DNA of 64,000 nucleotides from Pseudomonas entomophila (GTDB lineage Bacteria > Pseudomonadota > Gammaproteobacteria > Pseudomonadales > Pseudomonadaceae): positions 124,001-188,000 of the forward strand of contig NZ_JAAMQI010000006.1 in assembly GCF_013523165.1 (NCBI RefSeq), given 5' to 3'. Position numbers and translations under genes: made by a program. Each line of letters begins with the position of its first letter. The first letter of the stretch is position 1. Below, one piece after another: positions 18,359 through 26,979 of this stretch. Under the pieces are notes generated by a model. It was given only the letters and a program-made list of their open reading frames with translations. It made no database searches and was not told where the DNA came from.

Positions 18359-20292
18359 AGTTGATACCGCAAGGCCAGGCTGGCCTGGAGGCGTTGGGCC
18401 TGGCGCAACGATTCGCGCAGGATGCGCCGATCGAGGTGGTTCAGGCTGTCCGGGTCGAGGCGATTGGAATACGGTCGATGCTCGCGGCTCTGCCGTTGGT
18501 GCTGCTGCATGCGCGTCTGCTGGATGAAATGATACGCCTCTTCGAACGCCGCGCCATCGAGCGGCTCGATCACGCCCTTGGCGACCAGCTGACGCAGACG
18601 CTCCAGGGTGTTGCTGGCCGCAATGCCGTGGGCCAGCGCCAGCAGGCGGGCACCGTCCACGAACGGCGTCAGGCCTTGGACCTTGAGGTCGAGCGTGGCC
18701 GTCCGTTCGCCTTCCTGGCGGGTCAGCACGAAATCCCGGAAACGGCCGACCGGCGGCCGCTGGCGCAAGGCGTTCTCGGCCAGCAGGCGTTGGAACAGAC
18801 GGTTGTCGGCCACTTGCTCGAGGATGCCCTGGCGCAGCGCCGCGCAGGCCGTTGCCTCGCCCCAGACCACCCGCAGGTCGAAATAGATGCTCGAGCCCAA
18901 CAGGTTTTCAGGGCTGGCCTCACGGACGAAGCCGGCGAAGCGCCGCGCCCACTCGGTACGCGACAGGCACAGCGCCGGGTTGCCTGCCATGACGTTGCCG
19001 GTGCACAGGCTGAACCCGCATTGGGCCAGGCAGTGATTGATGTGTTGCGCCAGCGGCAGCAGCCGTTCACGGATAGCATCGGCTTCGGTGGTATCGCGTG
19101 CCTCGAAGAGAATGCCGTTGTCCTGGTCGGTGTGCAGTGTCTGCTCGCGTCGACCTTCGCTGCCGAAGCACAGCCAACTGAAGGCGACGCCAGGGTCGCC
19201 GCGTTCGGCGATGGCCAGTTCGATGACTCGGCAGACGGTGTGGTCGTTGAGCAGGGTGATGATCTGGGTGATCTGGGTCGAGGAGGCCCCATGGGCCAGC
19301 ATGCGCTCGACCAGCACGCCGATCTCCTTGCGCAGCGCCACCAGGTGCTCGAGCCGCGCGGCATGACGAATGGTCCTGGCCAGGTGGACCAGGTCCACGC
19401 GTTGCAAGGAGAACAGGTCGCGCTCCGACACCACGCCGCACAGGCGCCCCTCGTCGACCAGGCAGACATGGGCGATATGGCGCTCGGTCATCGCCATGGC
19501 GGCGTCGAAGGCACTGGCCCTGGGGTCGAGAAAGAACGGCGCGGCCGTCATGTGCTGGTGGATCGGCGCCTCCAGCTCGGCGCTGGCGTGGGCGACGGCC
19601 TGGCGCAGGTCGCGCAAGGTGAAGATGCCGATCGGAAACCGCTGCGGGTCGACGATCACGATGCTGCCGACTTGCTGCTCGTGCATCATCCTGACGGCCT
19701 CGCGCATTGGCGTGTCCGGAGCGCAACTCACCGGATGACGCATGGCCAGCTCTGCCAGCGGGGTGTTCAAGGAATATTGCGTGCCCAGCGTTTCCACGGC
19801 CTGGCGCCGCACCTGCTGGTTGACCTGGTCCAGCAGGCTGCTCACCCCGCGCAGGGCGAAGTCGCGGAAGGGTTCGGAGAGGGAGAACACACGGATGAAC
19901 GCGGTCTTGTTCAACTGGAGGCAGAACGTGTCCTCGCCGGCGAGGTGCTCGGTGCGCGTCGCTCGCTCGCCCAGCAGGGCGGCCAGTGGGAAGCACTCGC
20001 CAGTGGTGATCTCGAACGTGGTCTCCGTGCCTGGGCGGGTCGCTTGTTGTCGCTCGCCGATCACGCGTCCCTGCTTGACGATGTGAAAGTGCTCCACGGG
20101 GCCGTCGCTGGGCTTGAGGATGCTTTCACCGGCGGCATAAAACCGCAACTGACACTGTTCGACCAGGTACGCCAGGTGCGCCTGCTCCATCTGGTTGAAG
20201 GGCGGAAAGCGCTGGAGGAACTGCATGGTGCCTTGAATGTTCTGCAACACGGCGGTCTTGCCAGCCTTGTCGAAGGCGTCCTGTCTGCTCAT
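18355..20292 (-). CDS. cNMP-binding / CBS pair / DUF294 nucleotidyltransferase protein
   Basis: 645 residues from the ATG at 20292. Domain order: cyclic-nucleotide-binding fold (about 1-130, PFNQMEQAHLAYLVEQ onward), two CBS motifs (about 150-285), a GlnD-like nucleotidyltransferase (GSEGRREQTLHTDQDNGILFE near residue 380) and a DUF294 C-terminal helical domain. Such proteins are signal-dependent nucleotidyltransferases whose target is unknown. Pairing with an exonuclease suggests that the two act on the same nucleotide modification. A 20-residue upstream extension is possible, but MSRQDAFDKAGK looks like the natural N-terminus. No strong ribosome site is seen. Confidence 0.86.
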   Translation of the reverse strand: MSRQDAFDKAGKTAVLQNIQGTMQFLQRFPPFNQMEQAHLAYLVEQCQLRFYAAGESILKPSDGPVEHFHIVKQGRVIGERQQATRPGTETTFEITTGECFPLAALLGERATRTEHLAGEDTFCLQLNKTAFIRVFSLSEPFRDFALRGVSSLLDQVNQQVRRQAVETLGTQYSLNTPLAELAMRHPVSCAPDTPMREAVRMMHEQQVGSIVIVDPQRFPIGIFTLRDLRQAVAHASAELEAPIHQHMTAAPFFLDPRASAFDAAMAMTERHIAHVCLVDEGRLCGVVSERDLFSLQRVDLVHLARTIRHAARLEHLVALRKEIGVLVERMLAHGASSTQITQIITLLNDHTVCRVIELAIAERGDPGVAFSWLCFGSEGRREQTLHTDQDNGILFEARDTTEADAIRERLLPLAQHINHCLAQCGFSLCTGNVMAGNPALCLSRTEWARRFAGFVREASPENLLGSSIYFDLRVVWGEATACAALRQGILEQVADNRLFQRLLAENALRQRPPVGRFRDFVLTRQEGERTATLDLKVQGLTPFVDGARLLALAHGIAASNTLERLRQLVAKGVIEPLDGAAFEEAYHFIQQTRMQQHQRQSREHRPYSNRLDPDSLNHLDRRILRESLRQAQRLQASLALRYQL

Positions 20293-20509
20293 CGAACTAC
20301 CGCATCGTCGTGCCGGCGCCAAATGCGCACGGTCTGGTTGTTGTGATGGCATGGTCGAACGAAGGCAGCGGCCTGCCCATTGGACGTAAGTCTAGGGCTG
20401 GCCGCCAGGCGGCAGGGGCGGCCCGTGGCGAAGCCGCCGACGAAAGGCAGCTTGCGCGCCACAGGTTTGCGGTCTGAACTGGATGAACGGGACTTTCGAC
20501 GAGTGAACC

Positions 20510-20983
20510 ATGGGCGAGCATGATGACATCTTGAGCGACGCCGAGCGTGAGCTGCTGGCGCACCTGAGCTCGCCGTCCGTTGCGCCGCAGCGCGTGCTGG
20601 TGGTGGATGACAACGAGGTGAACCGCCAGGCGCTGTGCATCTACCTGGGCACCAAAGGCATCGATTGCCTGGGCGCAGCCAGTGCTGCCCAGGCGTTGAT
20701 GATGCTGGCGCGCGAGCCGGAAGTCGGCGTGATGATCACTGACCTGCGCATGGCCACGGCCAATGCCAAGGAACCGCAGGATGGCCTCGAGCTGATTCGG
20801 CTGATTCGCCAGTCGAAGTGGGCGGCGCTGTCGATCATCGTGGTGTCAGGTGACACCGACGTGGCCGAGGCGGTGGACGTCATGCACCTGGGCGTCGTGG
20901 ACTTTTTGCTCAAGCCGGTGGATCTCGACAAACTGCTGTGTCTGGTCAGGCAGGAGCTGGGGGTGCGACAGGGCATGGCCTGA
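20510..20983 (+). CDS. Stand-alone response-regulator receiver protein
   Basis: 157 residues. A 26-residue leader precedes a single CheY-like receiver domain: acidic pair D33/D34, phospho-acceptor D78 (MITDLRM), S113 and K135-P136. There is no output domain, so it must signal by protein contact or as a phosphorelay intermediate. It has no adjacent histidine kinase; it stands divergent from the cNMP/CBS gene with a 217-bp gap. Partner unknown. Confidence 0.87.
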   Translation: MGEHDDILSDAERELLAHLSSPSVAPQRVLVVDDNEVNRQALCIYLGTKGIDCLGAASAAQALMMLAREPEVGVMITDLRMATANAKEPQDGLELIRLIRQSKWAALSIIVVSGDTDVAEAVDVMHLGVVDFLLKPVDLDKLLCLVRQELGVRQGMA

Positions 20984-21096
20984 CCAGAGCCGACAGGCGG
21001 TGCCTGGCCTGTCGAGCGAGTGCACCGTTCTGTCGCTGACAAGCCAGCTTCCACAAGAGCGCTGCGTTTGCCCGTAACGCCGGGAGGGCGCTACGG

Positions 21097-21126
21097 GTGG
21101 GAGTGGGCTTGCCCGCGACAGCGGTG
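21097..21126 (+). repeat. REP element (GGGCTTGCCCGCG type)
   Basis: GTGGGAGTGGGCTTGCCCGC and the following bases match the well-known P. putida REP family (core TCGCGGGCAAGCCCGCTCCCAC on the other strand). It lies in the convergent gap between the receiver gene and glcB. A related fragment (GACAAGCCAGCTTCCAC) is just upstream at about 21040. Confidence 0.7.
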
Positions 21127-21167
21127 GTCCTTGCACCGCATCACCGACACGCTGGCCTTTTTACACC

Positions 21168-23351
21168 TCACACGTCCCGACACACCTGCGCCTTGAACGC
21201 CCGCCGTTGCCGGTGCAGCACCGGCTCGGTGTAGCCGTTGGGCTGCCGGGCACCTTCGACGATCAACTCGCGCGCCGCCTGGAAGGCGATGCTGTCGGCG
21301 GTGTGCGGCGTCATCGGGCGGTAGCGGGGGTCATCGGCATTCTGTCGGTCCACCACGGCCGCCATGCGGGTCAGGCTTTCCATCACCTGCGCTTCATCGA
21401 TCACTCCGTGGCGCAGCCAATTGGCCAGCAGCTGACTGGAAATACGCAGGGTGGCGCGGTCTTCCATCAAGCCGACGTCATGGATGTCCGGCACCTTGGA
21501 GCAACCGATGCCCTGGTCGATCCAGCGCACCACATAGCCCAGGATGCTCTGGGCGTTGTTGTCCACTTCGGTACGGATCTCCTCGTCCGACCCGGGTGCG
21601 CCATCGGCCAGGGGAAGCGTGAGAAGAGCGTCCACCGCTGCGGGTGCACGCGTGGCCAGCTCGGCCTGGCGGGCGCGCACATCGACCCTGTGGTAGTGCA
21701 GGGCGTGCAGCACGGCCGCCGTCGGCGACGGTACCCAGGCCGTACTGGCACCGGCCTGCGGATGTGCGACCTTCTGTTCGAGCATCGCTGCCATCAGGTC
21801 AGGCATGGCCCACATGCCTTTGCCGATCTGGCCGCGGCCCGGCAGGCCGACCGCGAGGCCCACGTCGACGTTGTTGTTCTCGTAGGCATCGATCCACGCC
21901 TGCTGCTTCATGGCGCCCTTGCGCACCATGACACCGGCTTCCATGGACGTATGGATTTCGTCGCCAGTGCGGTCGAGGAACCCGGTGTTGATGAACACCA
22001 CGCGCTCGGCCGCCGCCTGGATGCAGGCCTTGAGGTTGATCGTGGTACGCCGCTCCTCGTCCATGATGCCGATCTTCAGCGTGTGGCGTGCCAGCCCCAG
22101 CGACGTTTCCACGCGGCCGAACAGGTCGACGGCGAAGGCGACCTCCTCGGGGCCATGCATCTTCGGCTTGACGATGTACATGCTACCGCTGCGGCTGTTG
22201 CGCCAGCGTCCTGCACCATTGAGGTCATGCAGCGCGGCCAGGCCAGTGACCAAGGCGTCGAGCATGCCTTCCGGCACTTCGTTGCCGTGGCCGTCGAGCA
22301 CGGCAGGGGTGGTCATCAGGTGGCCGACGTTGCGCACGAACAGCAGCGAGCGGCCTGGCAGGATCAGTTGCCCACCCGCGGCGCTGGTGTACTCACGGTC
22401 GGGCTCGAGCGTGCGGGTGAAGGTCGTCCCGGCCTTGGTGACGCGTTCGCTGAGGTCGCCTTTCATCAACCCCAGCCAGTTGCGGTAGACGAGCGTCTTG
22501 TCCTCGGCATCCACGGCGGCGACGGAATCTTCACAGTCCATGATGGTGGTCAAGGCCGCTTCCATGAGCAGGTCCTTGATGCCCGCGCTGTCCGTGCGCC
22601 CGATGGGCGTCTCGGCGTCGATCTGAAGTTCGACGTGCAGGCCATGGTGGCGCAGCAGGACAGCGGTCGGCGCCTCGGGCTGGCCTCGGTAGCCGGCCAG
22701 CTGGGACGGATCGCGCAGGCCGCTCGTCCGTCCATCGGCCAGGGTGACTCGCAGGGCGCCGTGCTCGACCTGGTAGCGCGTCGTGCCCACGTGGGAGCCG
22801 TCGGCCAGGGGCATGGCCTGGTCGAGGAAGGCGCGGGCGAAGGCGATGACCCGCGCACCCCGTACCGGGTTGTAGCCTGCGCCCCGCTGTGCCCCGCCGT
22901 CCTCGGGAATGGCGTCGGTTCCGTACAGCGCATCGTACAGCGAACCCCAGCGTGCGTTGGCGGCATTGAGGGCGAAGCGCGCGTTGGTCACGGGCACGAC
23001 CAGTTGCGGACCGGCCTGCCGGGCGATTTCCTCGTCGACGTTCTCGGTGGTGACCTGGAACTCGTCCACAGGAGGCAGCAGGTAGCCGATCGCCTGGAGG
23101 AACGCCTTGTAGGCGGCGGCATCGTGCGGCGTGCCCTGCCGTTGCTGGTGCCAGGCGTCGATCTGCGCCTGCAGCGCGTCGCGTCGCTCGAGCAGGACCC
23201 GGTTGCGCGGTGCCAGCGCCTCGATGAGGGCTGCGGCGTCCGACCAGAACCGGTCGGCCTCCAGACCCGTGCCTGGCAGGGCTTCGTCAACGATGAAATC
23301 GTGCAGGACCTTGGCGACCTGAAGGCCGCCGACGTGGATCCGTTCAGTCAT
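21168..23351 (-). CDS. glcB: Malate synthase G
   Basis: Condenses glyoxylate with acetyl-CoA to malate, second step of the glyoxylate shunt. The 727-residue length is typical of isoform G (isoform A is about 530). I chose the ATG at 23351 ([19 protein letters not shown]), with a GTGAGG site upstream, over an ATG 87 bp further out that has no family match. It is a single gene downstream of rarD in the same direction but separated by 416 bp. A palindrome 91 bp upstream (23442-23467) has the arms of the RccR operator, so expression is likely tied to carbon source. Confidence 0.97.
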   Translation of the reverse strand: MTERIHVGGLQVAKVLHDFIVDEALPGTGLEADRFWSDAAALIEALAPRNRVLLERRDALQAQIDAWHQQRQGTPHDAAAYKAFLQAIGYLLPPVDEFQVTTENVDEEIARQAGPQLVVPVTNARFALNAANARWGSLYDALYGTDAIPEDGGAQRGAGYNPVRGARVIAFARAFLDQAMPLADGSHVGTTRYQVEHGALRVTLADGRTSGLRDPSQLAGYRGQPEAPTAVLLRHHGLHVELQIDAETPIGRTDSAGIKDLLMEAALTTIMDCEDSVAAVDAEDKTLVYRNWLGLMKGDLSERVTKAGTTFTRTLEPDREYTSAAGGQLILPGRSLLFVRNVGHLMTTPAVLDGHGNEVPEGMLDALVTGLAALHDLNGAGRWRNSRSGSMYIVKPKMHGPEEVAFAVDLFGRVETSLGLARHTLKIGIMDEERRTTINLKACIQAAAERVVFINTGFLDRTGDEIHTSMEAGVMVRKGAMKQQAWIDAYENNNVDVGLAVGLPGRGQIGKGMWAMPDLMAAMLEQKVAHPQAGASTAWVPSPTAAVLHALHYHRVDVRARQAELATRAPAAVDALLTLPLADGAPGSDEEIRTEVDNNAQSILGYVVRWIDQGIGCSKVPDIHDVGLMEDRATLRISSQLLANWLRHGVIDEAQVMESLTRMAAVVDRQNADDPRYRPMTPHTADSIAFQAARELIVEGARQPNGYTEPVLHRQRRAFKAQVCRDV

Positions 23352-23441
23352 GGTGTGCCTCACTCTGCTCAGCTGTCTTGTTCGTAGGGATTGAAGCGTC
23401 GTGTCGGTCAGACCGCTCGTGCAGGGTGCGTCGTGCAATCT

Positions 23442-23467
23442 TGTAGTCCGTCCAGGCGGATACTACA
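23442..23467. promoter_or_regulatory. Putative RccR operator of glcB (long linker)
   Basis: TGTAGT at 23442-23447 and ACTACA at 23462-23467, separated by 14 nt; 26 bp from arm to arm. The arms are identical to those of the aceE site, but the linker is 11 bp longer, about one helical turn. RccR is reported to bind glyoxylate-shunt genes through a longer pseudo-palindrome than at aceE, with opposite response to KDPG. The published longer site is, as I recall, 28 bp, so end definitions may differ. Confidence 0.72.
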
Positions 23468-23556
23468 TGAAGCGGGACAAACGTGAACATGGGGCGCGAA
23501 TAGTGCGCAAGCCTGGCGCAATGACGGCGTGTGGAGGGCCCTGGAGACGGTTTGGG

Positions 23557-23704
23557 TTATCCAAGCTTTTCATGCGCCTGCCTGTGGATAACCTGGGGGC
23601 GTCCGTCTACAGGGCAGGCAGGGCAAAGGCTGCAGACATTTGTACAAAAAATGTACGAAAGCATGTCGCTTGTGCACACGGTGCGGGGATGAGGGTGTGG
23701 ATAA
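23557..23704. other. Cluster of DnaA-box 9-mers
   Basis: Two perfect TTATCCACA boxes in the same orientation (TGTGGATAA at 23583-23591 and 23696-23704) and one inverted near-match TTATCCAAG at 23557-23565, within 148 bp, flanking an AT-rich patch. This is not oriC as no dnaA, dnaN or rpmH is nearby. It may titrate DnaA or regulate a neighbour, or be chance plus repeat content. Confidence 0.45.
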
Positions 23705-23753
23705 CCTCTGGGAGAAACGCTGCAGGCCACGCCAGCCGGGCGCTGCAGCGAGT

Positions 23754-23770
23754 TGATCATTTAATGATCA
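23754..23770. repeat. 17-bp perfect palindrome at the rarD stop codon
   Basis: TGATCATT-T-AATGATCA, perfect apart from its central base, containing two TGATCA sites and overlapping the rarD stop codon. It has no T-run, so is at best a weak terminator. It may be a protein-binding site. Confidence 0.5.
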
Positions 23771-24655
23771 GCTGCGTGTACGCAAGTGGGCGATGATATC
23801 CACCGTGTAAACGGCCAGGCCGGCCCAGATGAACATGAACGCCAGCAAGGTGGATGAGGACAGGTGTTCGTCGAACAGCAGCACGGCTTGCAGCAACACC
23901 AGCGTGGGGGCCAGGTACTGGAGAAAGCCCAATGTGGTGTAGGGCAGGTGCCTGGCCGCTGCGTTGAAACATACCAGCGGCACCAGGGTGACCGGGCCTG
24001 CGGCAATCAACCAGAGCGCTTCGCTGCTGGTATAGAGCGCCGGTTGCGCCGTGCTGGCGGCGGGATTCAGCAGCAGCCAGCCAAGGGCCAACGGCACCAG
24101 CATCCAGGTCTCCACCACCAGGCCTGGCAGTGCGGCCACCGGGGCCTTCTTGCGAATCAGCCCATAGAACCCGAAGCTCAGTGCCAAGGCCAGCGAGACC
24201 CAGGGCAGGCTGCCGACCTGCCACACTTGCTGGGCCACCCCGAGCGTGGCCAGCAGCACGGCGACCCACTGCAGGCGTCGCAGCCGTTCGCCGAGCAGCA
24301 GCATGCCCAGCAGCACGTTCACCAGCGGGTTGATGTAGTAGCCCAGGCTGGCCTCGAGCATGCGCCCGTTGTTCACTGCCCATACGTAGGTCAGCCAGTT
24401 GCCGGCGATCAGCGTGCCGCTCAGGGCCAGGATCGCCAGACGACCCGGGTGGTCGCGCAAGGCCTGCCACCAGCCGGGATGTTTCCAGACCATCAGCAGC
24501 AGGGCGCCGATCAAGGCTGACCAGAGCACTCGGTGAACGATGATCTCGGCAGCGGGGACGCTCTGGATGGCCTTGAAGTAAAGCGGGAACAATCCCCAGA
24601 TGATGTAGGCCGTAAGGCCCAGAAAATACCCGCGGCGCGGGTTTGCAGCGTGCAT
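23768..24655 (-). CDS. rarD: EamA-family transporter RarD
   Basis: 295-residue inner-membrane protein of the drug/metabolite transporter superfamily with about ten hydrophobic helices in two EamA repeats. The N-terminus (RRGYFLGLTAYIIWGLFPLYFK) is characteristic of RarD, named for a chloramphenicol-sensitivity phenotype; the physiological substrate is unknown. The start at 24655 (MHAANPRRG) is preceded by AAGGAA. The stop lies in a perfect palindrome. It is followed by a long regulatory gap and glcB. Confidence 0.92.
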   Translation of the reverse strand: MHAANPRRGYFLGLTAYIIWGLFPLYFKAIQSVPAAEIIVHRVLWSALIGALLLMVWKHPGWWQALRDHPGRLAILALSGTLIAGNWLTYVWAVNNGRMLEASLGYYINPLVNVLLGMLLLGERLRRLQWVAVLLATLGVAQQVWQVGSLPWVSLALALSFGFYGLIRKKAPVAALPGLVVETWMLVPLALGWLLLNPAASTAQPALYTSSEALWLIAAGPVTLVPLVCFNAAARHLPYTTLGFLQYLAPTLVLLQAVLLFDEHLSSSTLLAFMFIWAGLAVYTVDIIAHLRTRS

Positions 24656-24716
24656 TGCAGATTCCTTGCGTGGAGGACGGGGCCGGGGCGCCCCGACGCA
24701 GATGACGACAGACGGC

Positions 24717-25691
24717 TCAGAACAGCTTCAAGGGTGCCTCGTCCAGGGCTGCACGCTGCTCGCGCAGGGCCAGGATCTGATCGCCCCAATAGCGCGGCTG
24801 GCCGAACCACGGGAAACTGCGCGGGAAGGCTGGATCGTCCCAGCGGCGTGCCAGCCAGGCGCTGTAGTGCAGCTGGCGCAGGGCTCGCAGCGGTTCGATC
24901 AACGCCAGCTCGCGCGGGTCGAAATCGTGGAATTCGTTATACCCATCGATCAGCTCGGCCAACTGCCCGAGACGTTCCTCACGGCTGCCTGCGAGCATCA
25001 TCCACAGGTCCTGGACCGCAGGCCCGGTGCGGCAGTCATCGAGGTCGACGACGTTGAAGCGTTCGTCACGGTACATCAGGTTGCCTGGGTGGCAGTCGCC
25101 GTGCAGGCGGATCACCTGGTGCGGTGTGGCAGCGTAAAGGGCTTCGACCTGCTTGAGCAGGTCACGGGCCACTGACTCGAAGGCGGGCAGCAGCTCCTTG
25201 GGCACTACATCGTTGCGCAGCAGGGTATCCAGCGAGGCATGACCGAAGCTGGCGACGGTCAAGGCTTCACGGTGTTCGAACGGGCGCGTCGCCCCTACGC
25301 CATGGAGCCGCCCCAGCAGTTGGCCCAGCCGGTAGAGCTGGTCCAGGTTGCCGGGTTCTGGCGCATGGCCGCCCCGGCGCGGGAACAGGGCGAAACGAAA
25401 GTCGCGGTGTTCGAACAGGGTCTTGCCGTCCTGCTCGAGCGGCGCGACCAGCGGCACTTCGCAGGCGGCCAGCTCGGCGCTGAAGGCATGCTCTTCCAGA
25501 ATGGCCGCATCGCTCCAGCGACCAGGCCGGTAGAACTTGGCGATGATCGGCGTGCTGTCCTCCAGCCCGACCTGGTAGACGCGGTTCTCGTAACTGTTCA
25601 ACGCCAGCACGCGGGCGTCGCTGAGAAAGCCCACGCTCTCCACCGCGTCCAGGACGAGATCGGGGGTGAGGGTATCGAAAGGATGGGACAT
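24717..25691 (-). CDS. srkA: Stress response serine/threonine kinase SrkA (YihE)
   Basis: 324 residues, an aminoglycoside-phosphotransferase-like kinase. HGDCHPGNLMY is the catalytic loop and VVDLDDCRTGPAVQDLW the metal-binding segment. In E. coli the protein protects against stress-induced (MazF-related) death. MSHPFDTLTPDLVLDAVE at 25691 is the expected N-terminus; 67 in-frame residues upstream look non-coding. It is independent of the modE-like gene upstream (94-bp gap). Confidence 0.92.
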   Translation of the reverse strand: MSHPFDTLTPDLVLDAVESVGFLSDARVLALNSYENRVYQVGLEDSTPIIAKFYRPGRWSDAAILEEHAFSAELAACEVPLVAPLEQDGKTLFEHRDFRFALFPRRGGHAPEPGNLDQLYRLGQLLGRLHGVGATRPFEHREALTVASFGHASLDTLLRNDVVPKELLPAFESVARDLLKQVEALYAATPHQVIRLHGDCHPGNLMYRDERFNVVDLDDCRTGPAVQDLWMMLAGSREERLGQLAELIDGYNEFHDFDPRELALIEPLRALRQLHYSAWLARRWDDPAFPRSFPWFGQPRYWGDQILALREQRAALDEAPLKLF

Positions 25692-25785
25692 GCGGACTCC
25701 GAAGGGGCTACGTAAGGCCATGGTAGCGCATTGGAGGCCATCGACCGACGCGGGTATGAGATCGTTCGTCGTGGGTGCTGCCGCT

Positions 25786-26550
25786 TCAGGCTGGCACGCC
25801 AAGCAGCACCTGCGAGGCCTCGAAGCGGGCCCAGAGCACATCGCCGAGGCGTACCGCGTGAGCTTCGATCCAGGCGGCCTCGGCGAAGGCACACAGGGTC
25901 TGGCCGTTGTCCAGGTGCAGACTCAGTTCGCTGGGACCGTCCGGGTCGGGTACCAGGTCGTCGACGCGGGCGCGCAGGCGGTTGCAGGCGGCGTCGACCT
26001 CACCGGGTTCGCGACTCAAGGTGACCGCGCCGGCCTTGAGCAGCGCGATGACCGTGGCGCCTGTTTCCAGGGCCAGCCGCTGGGTGCTGCCTCGGGTGAT
26101 CGACGCGACGATCACCAGCCCACCGGCCAGGGTCAAGCTGAGCAGGTCGTGCCGCCCGGCAGGCGTGATGGTGCCGACCTGACCGTGCCATTGGTTGCGC
26201 GCGCTGGTGTGCAGCGTCAGCCGCCCCAGCAGGTCCAGGTCGTCCACGTGCTCGGCGGCTTCCAGCACCTGCGCTTGCAAAGCCTGCAGGCGCAGGTACA
26301 GGCGCAGGACGCGTTCGCCCTCGCCGGACAGCCGCGCGCCCCCACCCCCGCGCCCCCCTGTGCTGCGCTCGACCAACGGGTGCGTGGCCAGGTTGTTGAG
26401 CTCGTCGATGGCATCCCAGGCAGCCTTGTAGCTCATGCCCGCCGCCTTGGCTGCACGCGTGATCGAGCCTTGCTCGGCGATGTGTTGCAGCAGTGCGACC
26501 CGATGAGGGCGGCGAGCGATGTGCTGGGTCAGCAGGGCGGGCAAGGACAT
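25786..26550 (-). CDS. modE: ModE-family molybdate-responsive regulator
   Basis: 254 residues: an N-terminal winged helix (RVALLQHIAEQGSITRAAKAAGMSYKAAWDAIDELN, about 18-55) followed by two TOBE/Mop ligand domains (about 125-190 and 195-254), the architecture of ModE. It would bind molybdate or tungstate and repress or activate molybdenum transport and enzyme genes; no mod transport genes are in this window. Start ATG gives MSLPALLTQHIARRPHR. Confidence 0.87.
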   Translation of the reverse strand: MSLPALLTQHIARRPHRVALLQHIAEQGSITRAAKAAGMSYKAAWDAIDELNNLATHPLVERSTGGRGGGGARLSGEGERVLRLYLRLQALQAQVLEAAEHVDDLDLLGRLTLHTSARNQWHGQVGTITPAGRHDLLSLTLAGGLVIVASITRGSTQRLALETGATVIALLKAGAVTLSREPGEVDAACNRLRARVDDLVPDPDGPSELSLHLDNGQTLCAFAEAAWIEAHAVRLGDVLWARFEASQVLLGVPA

Positions 26551-26729
26551 GACGATCGTCGGCGGCGTTGAGTGGAGTACGGACGGTGCCGTGGGCCGGG
26601 GGGTAAGTCAATCCACCTGGATCGAGGCCACGGCGCTTTCAGCGGTCGAGACCGCTTCGGTGGGGGCTTTGGTCTTTCACCGCGCAAGCGGCAGCGGCCT
26701 CATCGCTGGCAAGCCAAACCGGCCGGTAA

Positions 26730-26751
26730 AGCCTGTCAAAAAAGACAGGCT
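26730..26751. repeat. Short stem-loop
   Basis: AGCCTGTC and GACAGGCT, exact complements, around an A6 loop. On the minus strand the loop reads T6, but no T-run follows the stem, so terminator function is doubtful. Confidence 0.5.
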
Positions 26752-26827
26752 GCACACCCTTTGTGGGAGCAACTATCTTACGGGCGGCGTCGTGTCACTG
26801 AACCTGCTCGGGTCAACTGCCGCAATC

Positions 26828-26883
26828 AGATCGCTGACTTTACGGCCCCTGCGGGCCCGATCGCGGCACAGGGCCGCTCCTAC
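26828..26883 (+). repeat. REP element (GATCGCGGCACAGGGCCGCTCCTAC type)
   Basis: The same unit as in the 50.0-kb inverted pair, including the preceding GGCCCCTGCGGGCCCGATCG half. It follows the 3' side of comF in the gap before the modE-like gene. Confidence 0.75.
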
Positions 26884-26979
26884 GCGAGAACGGCGGCGTC
26901 CTGGCAAATCAGCGCTGAGGCCCATCTATAGGGCTTGCCCGCGATGCAGGCGGCGCCGCTACCTGCGCAGCCCCGGCGC

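Larger units (their letters stand above)
23352..23767. other. rarD-glcB intergenic region
   Basis: 416 bp upstream of glcB. Contents: the long-linker RccR-like operator at 23442-23467, three DnaA-box-like 9-mers at 23557-23704, an AT-rich patch with TGTAC-A6-TGTAC near 23641, and a 17-bp palindrome at the rarD stop. No gene is apparent. Confidence 0.6.
26551..26979. other. Repeat-filled gap between modE-like gene and comF
   Basis: 429 bp with no convincing gene. It contains an 8-bp inverted repeat with an A6 loop (26730-26751), a GTGGGAGCAAC REP fragment near 26763, a REP of the GATCGCGGCACAGGGCCGCTCCTAC type (26828-26883) and a GGGCTTGCCCGCG-type REP core at about 26931-26946. Short ORFs here are GC-driven and overlap the repeats. 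Confidence 0.7.

Noticed and set aside
21207-23387. 726-codon open frame opposite glcB
   Set aside because: Antisense shadow of malate synthase G.
23557-23704. Replication origin
   Set aside because: DnaA boxes are present, but no dnaA/dnaN/rpmH neighbourhood and the boxes are few.
26572-26931. 119-codon ORF in the modE-comF gap
   Set aside because: It runs through two REP elements and has no recognisable pattern.
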